NCBI RefSeq assembly: GCF_040954835.1
Contig: NC_090706.1
Location: 28,591,148 to 28,655,147, forward strand
Length of the DNA: 64,000 nucleotides
Direction: 5' to 3'
From: Lepisosteus oculatus
Taxonomy: Eukaryota > Chordata > Actinopteri > Semionotiformes > Lepisosteidae
Within the stretch, counting starts at the first letter, position 1. The number at the start of each line of letters is the position of its first letter. Under the pieces are notes generated by a model. It did no database searches. It saw nothing but the letters and a program-made list of their open reading frames with translations, and was not told where the DNA came from. A program made the position numbers and the translations under genes. Below are positions 42,731 to 56,495 of this stretch, in pieces.

Positions 42731-45700
42731 TACTATGGCAGAAGATTGGACAAATAAGCTACTGTACCTTCCCAATCACGTGATCTGTACTGGAAAGCGA
42801 AAAATCAGATGTACAGTACATGGACCATTTTTTCCTTTTCCAGCTGTCGGGGAGAAACTATGCAGAGAATGTGACGCGGGCCTTCTGCATGAAGACTTCT
42901 TTATTGTCCTCAGCGTCGACTGTTCTCGTTCATCTGGGCCGAGCTGTACAGCTGGTTCTGCTACATTTCAGGACAAGCAGCTGGGAACTTGCCCCTTTCA
43001 GAACACAAGATACGCATGATGCCAGCGCCGAGCACGAAAAGGCAAAGCAGACGACAGATTAAGAACTTCATGTGCTCTGATTAGCGGGAAAGCACCGTTC
43101 TGTGTCAGCTTTCTGAAGCATAATCTACATTTCCAATCTGTCCCTTCAGCGTCAAGAGAATTATGATTCTATTTAGACTCTGAATAGCTACTGCTTTGCG
43201 TTGCACAGTGCTTAGCAAAGTGTGACTAGGCTGATGTTTAAACTATGAAAGAGTCTGCATACTTGAGGATCACAACCCTTAGAAAAATTCAGGTTGAAAT
43301 TTATTTAAAGTCAGCACTTAAAAATGAGTTGCATTTGAAAGAATAACACACATACGCTTTAAAGAAATTTGGTGGAATACTTATACGTAATGGGAGAGAC
43401 TGAGGAAAATCATCATCATACATTCCTTCTTAATGTATTCAGAATTAATCAATGGTGATTTTCATTCCTTAAAGAGATACTATGCTTCTTCTGTTTTCCT
43501 TTAAGTTTCTTTTAAATTTCTTACATTGAGATAACTGAATGACTCAGGATATGCTACGATATGGCAAATGTCATCATGGTATTGTTTAACTGGTTTATCA
43601 TTAGGAATCTGAAGATGTCCTTAAAATAGAAATGCTAACATGCCACAATGCTGATTTCTCAATGGATAATAAATTACCGTACCAGAGATTATTTGGAAGA
43701 AACATGACCATGCACTCTTCAGATGCATCATATTAGATACTAAAAAACATCTTTTTAGATCAAAAGATTTGTAATTGCATCATTGCTTTGATGAGATAAA
43801 GCATTAACATGATCGTTGTGCCCTTTCCTCAGAAGATGGTGAACGGAACAACAAAACGATGAAATCTCGTCCCCTATCGCTCTCATCCTGCCATGCATGA
43901 AATTAACCACCCATTTTTTTTCCCATTATCTGAATCTTGGTCTGAACTCAAGCAGTGAAGCACCCTCCTTCGTTGACAACATTTAATCCCCTGCACCTGC
44001 AGACAAGAGAGTAAATACCGTACTGAGGCAGTGAACTGAAACTTGTCATTTGAGCTGTAAACTCATGAAATTGGTATTTTTAATCAAAAGAATAATCTGA
44101 GCCATGAGTACAGATGGTTGACATTCTACACAGTTCTTATTTACATTACACATTTCACGTTTACACAGTAAAAATGACAAATTTCACTCTGCCGTCCCAA
44201 GATGTATGTTTTTCACTGTAAAGAACAACATTTCATGCCAGAGGGGTCCAAGGGACTTTGCCTGTAAGAGGGGAACCATTGCTGAAAGCAGACAGAAGGG
44301 GAAGGTGGAAGCTGTAGGGAAGCCAAAGAGCACCAGCCCACCAGGTTACCAGGTTTACCATCCCTAATCACACAAAGAGCGAGAATGAACAATCTGTCCG
44401 GACCTCGGCTTGAAGTCTCACTCGAAGGGCAGCGCCTCCTACAGGTCACCAAACAGGGGCACTATCTTTGGAAATTCTGGTCGGGGGGGAAGAGATAATC
44501 TAATTATTTAATATTCACTATTGCACTGTAAAATAACTGGATACTGTCATCTAGGCAGCAAGAAATGTTTAAGCACTGCACAGTTTATCAAGAGATTGGG
44601 TGCTGAAACAGATTGCAGAAAATAAATTACTGTATGTCTTTCCAAACAGACCCTTCTCAGAGACATTATAGGTATTTTCCTCTCCCAGAAGAAGAAAAAC
44701 ACAAAGTGTAAGCTGAGCAATAACCCTTTAAAGGAAGATGCAACACTGTGAACGTTTTCCCACGTTTTAGGCGTGTTCAGACTTGAGAGCTAAAATATAA
44801 ATATCATTTTTTTTATCTCCAGCTTCAACCAGTTCTTTATTATGCAGGGAGGAATACTGAAAAAAAACACTCAAAAACAAGGAAACCTTTCTTTTTGGAA
44901 AGATTAGGAGTTGAGTCTTTCAATTCAATTTAGTCTGTCCTGCAATAGGAACAGGGACTGCTGTCACCTTTCACCTTTCACCTCTAGGGGTCATGCTTGA
45001 CATGCTGAGCCCTGGTAAGGTTGAATGAAAAGAAACAATCGACAGCTGTGGAAATATATTAGGATGCTCTTCCTGTCCTAATGCTTTTCTTTAGACAGTG
45101 GCTACAGTTGACTTGTGTCACATAATTGTTTTTTTTTCTGTTAAAATCTATAATATAATAAGAAAAGCTCTAGTCCTGTTATTACCAATCTTCTCTGGCC
45201 TGAATATACATTCCATTATCAACTCATGAAATGATAGGAGCCTCTCAATGGTCTTGGTATCTCTACACAAATAATTCTCTGTACAAATTGCGAAAATGTT
45301 CTCTACACTCCCTCTGTCAGTAGTCCATGGTCAGAAGGTCCCGGTTTGCTCTCTCTCTAAATCTAAATCTCTAAATAAATTCCTTACAACAGCTGAATTG
45401 TGCTTCTCAGACACCAACCATTGCTAAAAAGCAGATAAGTCTTCTTTCTGTTTTTACTTTTAGCTGATACTTATTCTCATTGTGTCACTGGTGCTTGCCA
45501 GTATAGTATGTGCATTGATTATGATGCCATTTTTAAAAATTATCTTTTGACTTTTGTTTAAATTGCCCTGAGACTCTTGAAAGGCACTTTTATATGAAAA
45601 TGATGTAGAATGATGTTCAGCTTCTGTGAGAAGTGGCTCTTCTAAAAATTCATGCTGAATTTTGTTATTCTTCAGGAAACAACACTAATATTATGAGTAT

Positions 45701-46553
45701 ATTTCAAAGCAGGTGCAGTGCCTGCTGGAAACTGATATCGGGCGGAAAGCCCTACTGAAACTTCAAGAACAGCTAAAACCAAACCTACTGTAGGTATAAC
45801 AAAACTAGGACATGAAACGTCATTTTTATTGTGGTGAACCACTTAAAAAACTCAGACTCTTAAAACTGCAGGAGATGCATTGTACTGTAACTGTGCAACC
45901 AAATCACCATCAGAATTTTTGTTTCATTGCATGTATTTAACCTATTACTCATTAGTTCCAGAGTCTGAAAGAAAAGCCACAGATCAATTCTGGCAACACT
46001 GGCGTCTTTAAAACAGCCAGGATGCTGTGAAGAGCTGTAGATTGTTCTCCATCCAGATACTTCTGCTTTGACCTATAAAACAATGTTATTCACCTGCTCT
46101 GCAAAACAAATTTACAGAAGCTCCTGTTCGTCACAGACATGTTTGCTTGCCTTTATCGGATCTGTGGACCCTGCTCTTAACCATGAAAGTACACTGCCTC
46201 TATGCTACTTTTAGCTTTCAGTTATCAGAGCAAATGTGAGACCACAGATACAGATCCTGTTCCAGTACAATTTGAATATTTTTTTTGTATTCAAAGCGCT
46301 ACCGCTGGCTCTGCTGACCTCCTTTAACTGTTTAATTCTATTCTCAAATTGCAAAAATATTATTTTTGCATAAGCATCATCACCACTGCTGCTACTACTG
46401 CTATTATCTTTAGTATGGTATGTTGTAGATATATTGTTAAATGGAATATAGTGATGTTATTGTAAAGATTGTTTCTGAGTGCTTTTCAGGAACCTTACAG
46501 CACTGAAATTCTACTCCTGTAAGTACCAATATAGCTTATTGGTAGAAACAGTG
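42731..46553. other. Unannotated stretch
   Basis: 3.8 kb of AT-rich unique-looking DNA. A CAG-preceded open frame near 42840-43060 resembles no known exon. GCTACTGCTTTGCGTTGC and neighbours near 43190 have mixed texture. Nothing firm. Confidence 0.4.
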
Positions 46554-46690
46554 AGGTGGCATGGTGGTGCAGTGGTTGGGCTCAATTCCTAAGCCAGGGT
46601 GCAGTCTGTGTGGAGTTTGCATGTTCTCCCTGTGTTCACGACATTCTGGTCGGTCAATTGGCCTCTGGCACTGTACCGTGTCTGTAGACT
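46554..46690 (+). mobile_element. V-SINE, 3'-truncated
   Basis: Head GGCATGGTGGTGCAGTGGTT, then CTGTGTGGAGTTTGCATGTT, CTCCCTGTGTTCACG and CATTCTGGTCGGTCAATTGG. The middle of the V domain is deleted and the copy fades after 46680. Confidence 0.8.
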
Positions 46691-49600
46691 ATTATTAGAC
46701 TGGCCCAACCCAGCAGTCAGAAGCAGCAAGAGGAAGTCACTCAACAAACCACAGGCTCGAAGTGTTCTTTTGTGCTTCTGAGAAACATGAAGCGCTTTTC
46801 TCACGCCTCCTTCTCAACAGCCTCCTGCCCAAAGAGGAGGTGTCAGCTTTTTTCAGGACAGGAAGTGTGCAGCTTGCTCCAGCGTTTAGAAGTTTGCACA
46901 TACATTGAAATATTTGTGGGTACATGTAGTAGTTCCTGTCAGGTCAGGTACCCAACGAATCAGAATTCAATTGCCACAGCAGCATTTGCTGAACAATACT
47001 GATTGGCAACATACGGCCATCCTGAGATAGGAAACAACTGATATCAAATTTTAAAAAGCCAGAACATGTCAAGCCAGTGGTGGATGGGATGCTGTTGTTT
47101 GGACTCCAGCACAATTAATGAGTTGCACAGATGTGAAATCTATTTACCGAACAGTGTTTTGGCAGTGTTGTTTTTTGGAGCCTGTTTTCATAACAAAGAG
47201 CTCTTTTAACAAGCAGATCTAGATCTCTGAAGCACTCTGCTTGCTGCCTATTTAAAGAGCTCTAGCGAGTTACAGCCTTATTGGTGCAAAAATGAGAAAG
47301 CGCCAGAAAAATGTATAGAACCAAGGTGAGCAAAAGGTGAGACTTCCACATACCCTGCAGTGACACAGTATCTAGCATCAAGGCAATTCTATCGATTCTG
47401 AAGCTTTTTTTAAGCTTCGTGCATGTCTTAAGCTTTCCACAAAAGTCATGGAAAGTCCCGACTCAAGCAGCCATTGTCACCCATATGTTAAGTGTGCCTG
47501 CCATCCAATGCCATACTATACAAGACCTGAACCTGTGATAAATACTACTTTGTAGTGTTACTACTCTGCCGTTTTGCTCTGTTTTGCTCTGTTCACACCA
47601 GCCAATCCCAGGCTCACTGTATAAACAGCTGGTTAGTCTATTTCACAATAGATCAGTTTAGACAAATACATCTTCCAGTTCAATTTACTGTAGAGGATGC
47701 TGCTGTGCCAGCATTCGTAACAGGATTTGAAATAGAATCCCGAAAAAACAGACAGCATTATGATAAATGTTCATTGACCCCTGAGGATTTACAGGTGCTT
47801 CCAAAAAGCTACACAAATTCTCAGCCAGCCGCTATGGAGACAAGCAACAGCTGACAGTGCTGTATATGAAAACCCACGGTAAAAATGATAGCTCATCTAC
47901 CCCTATCGATCTCTACTCTCCAAGCTTAATGATAAAAAAGGGAGTAAAAAGATTTCTGACAGACATTTTATCAATCCGTTCAACTGTAAACTCAAAAGCT
48001 TCCAGATTACACAAACGACCCACAGTATATCCAGCTCTTCATGGCTGTGCTCCTGGGAGGACCAACAGTAATCTGTCTCAGTGCAGCAGTTAAAGCACTT
48101 TTCCCACTTAAAACAAAAAAAAAATCACACCTGGGCAGCCACACAGTCACTCAGCATAGACAACAGACCAGCTGTTGGAATTCTCTAAATGTCCAACTAC
48201 TGTATGTACCCGCACTCCCAGTATAACAGCAGGCATGTGTGTGTGTCCTGAAGCCGCAAGACCCAGTCCTGAGTCTGCACCCCTGCCACGTGCTGTCCTC
48301 TGAGCTGTGCCCCGCCAAGACAGATATATCTGCGGCGATCAATCCCTCCAGCCTCGAGGACACGGTGTGTAGTCTGGAGTTGACACTATTGCCTGCGTTA
48401 TTGATTACATTTTTTCCTACTTGTGCAACTTTTCAAAACGGCCAAAAAGCACACCGCCAACTTGCGTGCTGTCTTGTCATATCATGTATGAAACAGCTTG
48501 ATAAACTTTGAATGTACTTGATGACAAAGAACAAAAAAGACGTTTTTTTCAAATGTATAGATCTTATTCCACACGCAACAGACGCACGCTGTTTATCCTC
48601 ATCTATTCCAATCTGGCAATTAAGGATACATTAGTCTTTATGGGCCATCTATGACAAACTGGGTACAGTCTGTCCACAAGGTCAGTTAGGGTCTGAACAG
48701 CGTTATAGTAATTGCTGTCATTGTAACAGTCAAATCTTTTGCACTTGCTTTTGTGTTCCCAAACTGTACATGCAGTGGTGTTTGATGTGTGTACTGGCTC
48801 ACTGGTATCATTGGACACACTACCTTAGTGTGAGTATACATCTAATCTATTGTTATCAATTTGGTGGGGATTAAAATTGAGCTTGCAGAACCAAAAATTT
48901 CTATTGTATGAATCGATGTTTTGCAGATGTTACAAAGAGGAAACAAAGAGCCAGCAGGTTCTCCAAAGCACGATCGGCTCCCCCCAGCCCCCAGATCTGT
49001 CACTGAGTAAGCTTTTATGGGATGAATACAAGAGAAATGTTTGACAAACAGTGCCTTAAAAAGCAACAGAAGCAGGAACACAAAATCAGACAGACCTTGA
49101 ACAACGTACCTGGTACAGCGAGAATTTCTAGGATATGCAAAGCTGTTTTGAGGGGGAAAATTACCAAGTTCATTAAATTTCATATTTTGTTAGACATTTA
49201 TACAACTAGACGGACTGGTAAAATGCCAGCTACAGTTCTCGGGCCTATTCTTAAATGTGAGGGGAAACGTGGAGCAAATCGCACAGACTCAAGTGTGAAG
49301 CAAGTGGTGTCTGGGTTTGCCCTTGTGAGAAAAAAACATTCAGATGCACTCCACACTGCAGCGGGGCTGCCCTGCTCCTCTCCTGTTACATAACAGAAGC
49401 AAAGCTGTTGCACAGGCATGGGGTGCCAGCCTGGCAGTGTCTGTGGTCGTGCTGCAGCTGCTCTGACCCGCACAGTGAGGACTCGCGTGCCTTTTGGTGA
49501 GGAAGTGGGCAGAGGAGGGTCACGTACCTTGTGCCTCTGGCGTTCTGTTTCACAGCTGACGCAGGCCTGCAGCAAAACCCACACCGCGGACCGGGCCTGC

Positions 49601-52478
49601 AGAGCACGCGAAATCGGTCTGGTGAGGGGAAAAAAAAAAAGACATCAAGCAATTCAAAAAGAACCTGAATTTCAGCCTTACGCCACAAGACTGAAAATGA
49701 TTGTGATTCATTTGCTCCACAGACAATGCAATGGCCTTGACTTCCCACCTCACTCTTTTTTATTCTGTACAGCAGTTTCCAATATAAAGAGAGACATCTT
49801 GCACACTTCCAGACTCTTGCACGATTACAACACCACGAGTTGCCCCAGTTTGCATGACGCCTTGCTTCACTGCACGATTATGATCTACAGTCCTTTTACA
49901 CAGCGATTTCACATCGCTGTTCTACAGTACATTCCGCCAGGCTTTTAGGGTTCCAGAGTGCACCCCCTTGTCCTCGCAGTGGGACCTGCGTGACAGAGGG
50001 TTGACACTGACAGGGTGGAGTGGGGAAGCCTTCCTTCGGTCCTGGAGACTTTTTGGTTCCTGGGAAGGCCTGTAACAACAAGCAGAGTTCTGGCAAACAA
50101 CATTCGAGAGCAGAACAGGTGGAGGAAGACGTGGCACCTGGAATATCTGAGTGGCTATTGCGGCAGACAAGGGCTGTAGCAGAATGAGACTTCCAATAGC
50201 CTTGGTCTCTGGATCGATGTCGCATTCTGTCAAGATGTGTAGATGCTGGTGTGCAAGTTCCTCTACAATAAAATACATTAATCACAGATGTCTGCTACCG
50301 TGATATCCACCGAAATGGAACTCCTGAGAGGTTGTGGCCTTTGACCAAACGAGACGAAGAAAGAATATCCGAAAAGGATCCTAGTACTATGTTGCCAAAG
50401 AGGATGAGGTTGCTAAGTGCAAAGCATCACGCAGCATGTGATCAGAAAACTCCTGTTCAACCTGCCAGAGGGTGTAGAGATCCTGTATTCAACTCGACCT
50501 CCTGGGATAATCAAACAGAATAAGAAGACCAGGCTCTTAGTATAAATAATAGCCCAAAGACTGGGTAGCAGCTGGCAGAAGCTAGGGAATACAACTGTAG
50601 AACTGGGGAATCTGACCAGAGAACGAGAAATTGAAAAAACTCAATTTCAAAAATTACATTCCAGTTGAGCTGCCAGTTTAGTAAAAAAAACTTGTGATGG
50701 AAAATACAAAAAGAAAGATATATGCAGGGACTTCAGAAGGATATCTACAAAATGGATAAACCATATTACTGTGAATTAAAAGGCCGGGTTATAGTAATAC
50801 ATGCTCAACTATTAACAGGGCTTTAGGATCCTAATTCTTATGGATAGTCTGCAATATTTCAGCAGGACCCTCCTTCTCAGATCTCTCCAAATGTTCTTTT
50901 CAATATGCATGATATACAGTACAGCACATTTCTATTTTCCTCTTCCATAGCGCCTCAAAGAAAATGACCTGCTTCTGAAGCCGAGCACATGAGAGAGCTG
51001 CAGCTAAGTTATCGCCTCACCAAGGACAGCAGATAACGGGAAGGTTGTATTGATCAAGACCCATGTGAAACCTGTCTCTGAACTGTGAACTCACTGACTC
51101 TGAGCTTTAAGGAGAATTCTTCTGTAGTGACACTAACAAATAAACACAAAAGGGCAGAACATTTAAACACCAGCATCCATGACTGTGAACTTCACATTCT
51201 CTGTTCAACCTGGTACCAAGTATAATACTGAAACTATTCATAAGTAAGAAAGCACAGAAGTACAGCACCTTCCCATTGGACTGAACGAGGAGCTAAATGA
51301 CAGCCTTTCTTGAAAATGAAATTATAATTCAAGTTTGGACATATATTGAGAGATCCTACTTATATCAACAAAATAATGTACACTATCGCAAAAAAAGTTT
51401 GAAAACTTTTAAAGCACTCAGATATAATTCCTCAAAATAATTTTGAACTTTCTGAAATACAGAATGTATTTTTTCCTCAAAGGCTAAAACTCCTTTTTTC
51501 CCCTTTAAAACATCCATAAATGAACAGATATCAAGGACATGTATATTTTTGTACTCTTACTCTCTTGATACTCATAATTCTCTTGATTGCACACCAGTCA
51601 GAGCCTGTTTTAAAGTAGCTAGAAAAGAAAGTTCATTTTAATCCTGATGCTAGGAACATGAAGGAGCTCCTTGTGGGCTAATGTATTTGATTTTTTTATA
51701 TAAAAATAAGACTTTTTTTGCTTCCATACAGAAGTGTCATGTCCACATTTCATAAGTATTTACTGTATATGATTGTAAAGCATGAATAAATGCATTAATG
51801 GTACAGTATAAGGCATTAGAAATTTGGTTTCCCAGAGTGCAGTCCTGCCAGGCTGGGTACCTTTGCTAAGCTGAAGGCACACTTGCTCAGCGTCTCACAG
51901 TTTACAGTTTACCGTGAAGGCTCTTTTGCTTTCACTGAGCTGAAAGAGTGCACCCCCACTGGAAGTCTGTGTGTGATGTGTGCTGTAAAAGGCCGGCTGG
52001 AGGTAGGTTCTTCACCTCGAGATGCGTCTCTTCCTGTTGCAGTTTCGTGCTTTCAGTTGATGTCGGCAGGATCCTGCAGGCTGCGCAGTGGGGACTGGGG
52101 AGCTTCTGGGGGTGCACCAGGATCCTGAAGGCTGGAACACTAGAAAGGGATCTGGGATCCTGCAGAGGTTTCAGTCAGATATGGGAGGGCTAATGGAGCA
52201 TCACTACTCTGCAAGACTGCCAGCTGTATAGCAAAGAGGAGAAGCAGTTTCCCAGCTGCCACAGTGGGTAAACACAGTTCTGGCCTGTTGGAGGGCAACC
52301 ACTGACGTCCAGCCAGTCAGAGAAGAGCCATTTCCAGACATGGGTAGAAACTGATGTTCCTGCGGCGCGTTTACCACAAAGTGAAATTATACCTGAAAAA
52401 TCACATGGGTCATCCGAGACGGCTCAAACTTCGTAATCTGAACTTGCCTTCTCATTTTCCTTTTCGTTTCGATCACTG
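46691..52478. other. Unannotated stretch
   Basis: 5.8 kb without a recognised repeat. The 176-codon plus frame at 49418-49948 is the longest in the window but overlaps equally open minus frames and contains a long A run; I do not call it a gene. 49400-49620 is moderately GC- and CpG-rich. Confidence 0.4.
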
Positions 52479-52650
52479 TTTCTAGAATCACACACACTCA
52501 TTTGTAATGTGGTTCTAGAATCACAGACACTCATTTGAAATGTGTTTCTAGAAGCACTGTGCCCATTTGAAATGTGTTTCTAGAAGCACTGTGCCCATTT
52601 GAAATGTGTTTCGAGAAGCACACGTGGCCATTTCAAATTTTAAATGTGTA
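52479..52650. repeat. Short tandem array, 32-40 bp unit
   Basis: Five consecutive units of TTCTAGAATCACACACACTC, CATTTGAAATGTGT type. Units 3 and 4 are identical (AGAAGCACTGTGCCCATTTG); unit 5 carries an extra AATTTTA insertion. Confidence 0.9.
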
Positions 52651-55330
52651 TCTGAAGATAAACGTACCCAGCCATGTGCTCTTTCTTTACACATGCCAGT
52701 TAGCCAGGTTCGCGTTTTCCTTTCTGTACCAATTGAGCATTAATCATTTACAACCGAACGTGCTGGAGAATCATTTATGTTTGCTTCCTAAAGTCCTCTT
52801 GTACAGTAGGACCTTGTACAGTAGGTGGATCTTGCTAAAAATAAATGAGATCACACGTGTTTTGGAAACTCCTGCAGTATCGTGTGAAGCTTTTTCCAGT
52901 ACGGTAGCACCACAAGAAGCACCGTTGAAGCCTTGTGAAGTGCTCTTAGTAACTCCTCCTGAAATGTAACTTCCATGACTATTACACACTGTACATTCAA
53001 GGTGTAAGAAGATTACAATCTCATTTCTTCACTGTACAGTACCTTATTCACCCTCTTGCTCCCCATACACTTACAGCCATACTGCACTCTGCAGAGGTCT
53101 CACTCTGCAGGAAAAGCCCACTGTTGGGAATGCGGGTGGGGGGGCTTTCCAAGGAGGTAAAGGACAGGAACACATGTGGGGGTGTTCAGATCAATGGCAT
53201 GTGCAGAGTGATGCCTCTACATAGCAGAGAAACAGGCAGAGGAGTTCGGCAATAAGACTTGTAGGGCTTTCCTTATCCCTGCTAGAAATTCCAGCTGGTA
53301 TCTACTGGTGACCAGTACTGTCCTGTGCATAAGGTTTAAAAGCCCGGTAGAAACCAGTTTATACTTTAAAGAGCATCGTTTATAAAAAGACAGTTTGTGT
53401 TCTTCAAATTGCCAGTAGAAGTTAACTGTTAAGCATTTTAAGCCAGTTTAGACCAATAGATGCAACTTGATATAATTAGAAACCAGTCACTGATTACTAC
53501 TACAAATGAGTGTAATTTTCATTAGGAATGGGAGGTCCTTCTCTGATTGTTAGGAAAAAGTCCCCCATTTAAGACATTGTCATTAACTGCACACATCTTT
53601 TAGCTCTACTCAGAAAATGGGAAATTCCCTCTGTTCCGGAAAGTGTAAAACCTGCAACAAAGTGGACTCCGCAGTGAAGGTAAAAATGAGTGACCCTTGA
53701 TTTTCTCTGTGGGCCTCCCTCAGCCTCTCTCCCACACAAATGTAGCGCTGCCCCTGCCAACCATGCAAAAGCGTGCCCAAATTGAACTCTCTGGGGAGCA
53801 CTCTGGTCCAGTGCTCCAGTAATGGGCACCCACTCATCCCACTTAAAAAGTTAATCATTTCTGTAGACGAAAGCCAAAGAGCCATGCAACAGGCCAACCC
53901 CCCCTCTCCCTCCACACTGCCCAGAAGGCAGTTCACCACCAGCCGGTGTCGTTCTTTGAAATGAACTGGTACTGATTATGAACGACGGCAACAGTTTACA
54001 CCAGGAACAGACATCTTGCTCGTCCCCGGCTCGGCCCTCCGATGACCCGAGCGGAAAGGTTGCTGGGCTGACCTTCACCTAGACAACAGCAAGGACCCTG
54101 ATGAAGTCATAAAACTTCACCTTCGCGTCACTCTGCAATGCAGGGCAGCAAAGGGTGTGAGCAGAGAGAGACGGGGCTCATTTGTCAAGGAACGGAAACA
54201 CCAAGGACAAAAAAACCCTGGGCTTGCCCTGCAAGCCTTACTCTTCCTGAAAGCCCCTGCCCCTGTAGGTTAACTGCTCTTCCGCATTTAGTTACACAAC
54301 AGTGCTGATTGTTTTTGCGCCAGCAGTTCAAAGGAGAACAGCAATATAAGAACCGGCACGGATGAGTGCATTTCAAACCACAATCAAAGTAAAATGTACA
54401 CAGTTACTTGTAAAACATCCAACTTACATCACAAAATAGATTACATTTCCAGGTCTGCGCAGCGCCATATTCTGTGATTCAGAACAAAGCAAAAAAAATT
54501 CCAGTGAGGTGAAGCGGCCTTATCACACTGTAAACAAGTAGGCTTGTGAATATACACGTCTCTTTAATCCAGACGGAACAGATTCAAGACAGTTTTGCCG
54601 AACTTAACTTGCTTGTTAAATCTGCATGCAGATAACTTTGGAACATTTCTGTGGTCTGCCGTAGAACGTGTATTTATTCACTGGTACATCATGTCACATT
54701 AGTCGTTACAGTGACTAGTGAGCAGGAAGGGCCGCCTCACATCACAATTCTCGCAAACTCTCGACATCACGGACGGTATACGGTACTTTCACAAAGTTCG
54801 TGATTTTGTGATGTGGAATTTGTAAAGATTCGCGATACTGTCAATGAATTTATTTCTTACTGAGATTTAATAGCCTGTCTGCGTAACTGGGACTGTGGCT
54901 CCTCTTTCAAGTCTTGTTTGCTTCACCTGCAGCTGCCCACAGAGCAAAGACAGTGCAGGGGGCAAGTCCAGTCGAAAGGCAGACCACCCAGGGGGCACAC
55001 GGCCCCCTCATTCATGCAAACAAATGACTACCAATCAAACCTGAGGCCCCAGACAAAAGAATTACAGTAGCTACTGTTTCATTGATTTACAGTACAGTAT
55101 GCCTCCTTTTTAATTTGAAATAAATCAGGCGTGTCATCCATGACAACTGAAAAAGAAACAGGGTGTCAAGGTAAGGGAGGGAGTTGCAAAAACGACACTC
55201 ACCCGTGACATATAAAACCCCTAGTATACTGGTGTTGAGACTGAGCGTTCAATCATGTTCTGATCTACCATAATTCATTTACAGTAAAACACGTAAATAG
55301 TAAACACGATGTGTGTACACAAAAATCAAC
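52651..55330. other. Unannotated stretch
   Basis: Unique-looking DNA. TACAGTAGG occurs twice within 20 bp near 52803-52825. No gene was recognised. Confidence 0.4.
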
Positions 55331-55334
55331 AACC

Positions 55335-55378
55335 TGTGACATCATTGGAAGGCGGTGAATACTTTTGCAAAGAGCAGG
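55335..55378 (+). mobile_element. Tc1-like end fragment
   Basis: GTGACATCATTGG then GGTGAATACTTTTGCAAAG. The same pair of blocks recurs at 56451-56490. Confidence 0.35.
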
Positions 55379-56445
55379 GTGTTCTAGTGCATACTGTACT
55401 TTTCCATTTCTATCCTTTGTCTTGGGGGCTACTCAAATACAATCCAATTTCATTTATGAGATCTGTTCAAGACATGCACATTTCTGAAAAAATATGGGTT
55501 AAATTTATCTCTCTCTCCTGAGTTTTACTTTGAAGTCCTCCCACCTGCTGCTGTCCAGCTACTCTCCCTCTCTAAGAGCGCAGCTGGGCCAGGCTGGCAC
55601 TCAGCAAATATATTGCCTTTCTCAATAAAGACAAGCACTTATTGTAACAGGTTCGACAAATGGCCTTTAGACATGCCACTGGGCATGAATGAAAGAGAAT
55701 GCCACTACAACACTAAGCACACTCCGTCACAGTCACTGAACGCATCTACAGCTCAATCTCAGTAGGAGCGTTTTCTTTTTTCTGCTGAAGAAACCAGAGG
55801 TGCCTCCTATATTCCTGATAATCAGTCAAGAGAAAATGATCACGAGAATTCTATAATTAATCAATGACATTTTCCTTCAGCCCTGCATCTACATCTAGAG
55901 TTTCTAATTCTACTTGGTCCAGTTTTTATCCCCAGGTAGCACCCAAAGGTCCTCTGATTTGTGTTAAATGTCAGACGGCAGAAGAAATCCCCTGGCAAAA
56001 GGAATTTCCAAATCAATTAACGCTCTAAACAATCTGTAACCGATGATGTATTACTCTGTGCTTGCAAAGATTTTGTGATGCTTCAGTCAATTGTGCATCT
56101 CACCACTCTGTGACTTGGTTAACAGCAGTAAGCCAAACTCGGGGGCGAGGAAGCATCACAAAACTACATTTAATCCCCAAGGCAGCACTGGCCGTGAGGG
56201 TCTTTAGAAGACCGGATTCGACTGCTCTCCGTTTCCCCTCTGTTGCCATTCTGTGCTTCGTTCGAGTAACTGTACACTTCAAGGGGGAATTCCTTTAATT
56301 TCAATGCACACTATGGCTCAGTACCTCATCACCTCCTCCAAATTTCAGGTCATCCATCAAGATCTCGGACTTCGGGCCTACAGAGTGCCTCAACCAGTAA
56401 AGTCTCTCACCCAAGGGCAGGTAATTTAGTTCGAAATTCAGCAAA
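55379..56445. other. Unannotated stretch
   Basis: Nothing recognised. Confidence 0.4.
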
Positions 56446-56495
56446 ATGGGACATCATTGCTGGTGGGGGTGAATACTTTAACAAAGCACTTTATG
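56446..56495 (+). mobile_element. Tc1-like end fragment
   Basis: GGGACATCATTGCTGG then GGGGTGAATACTTTAACAAAG, related to the block at 55335. Confidence 0.35.

Noticed and set aside
42735..43062. Pyrimidine tract plus CAG before an open frame, exon-like
   Set aside because: Two overlapping frames, neither with a known domain; no donor in phase could be defended.
49418..49948. 176-codon plus-strand open frame, longest in the window
   Set aside because: Opposing frames are equally open, it crosses a long A run, the composition lacks protein-like bias and I see no domain or splice context.
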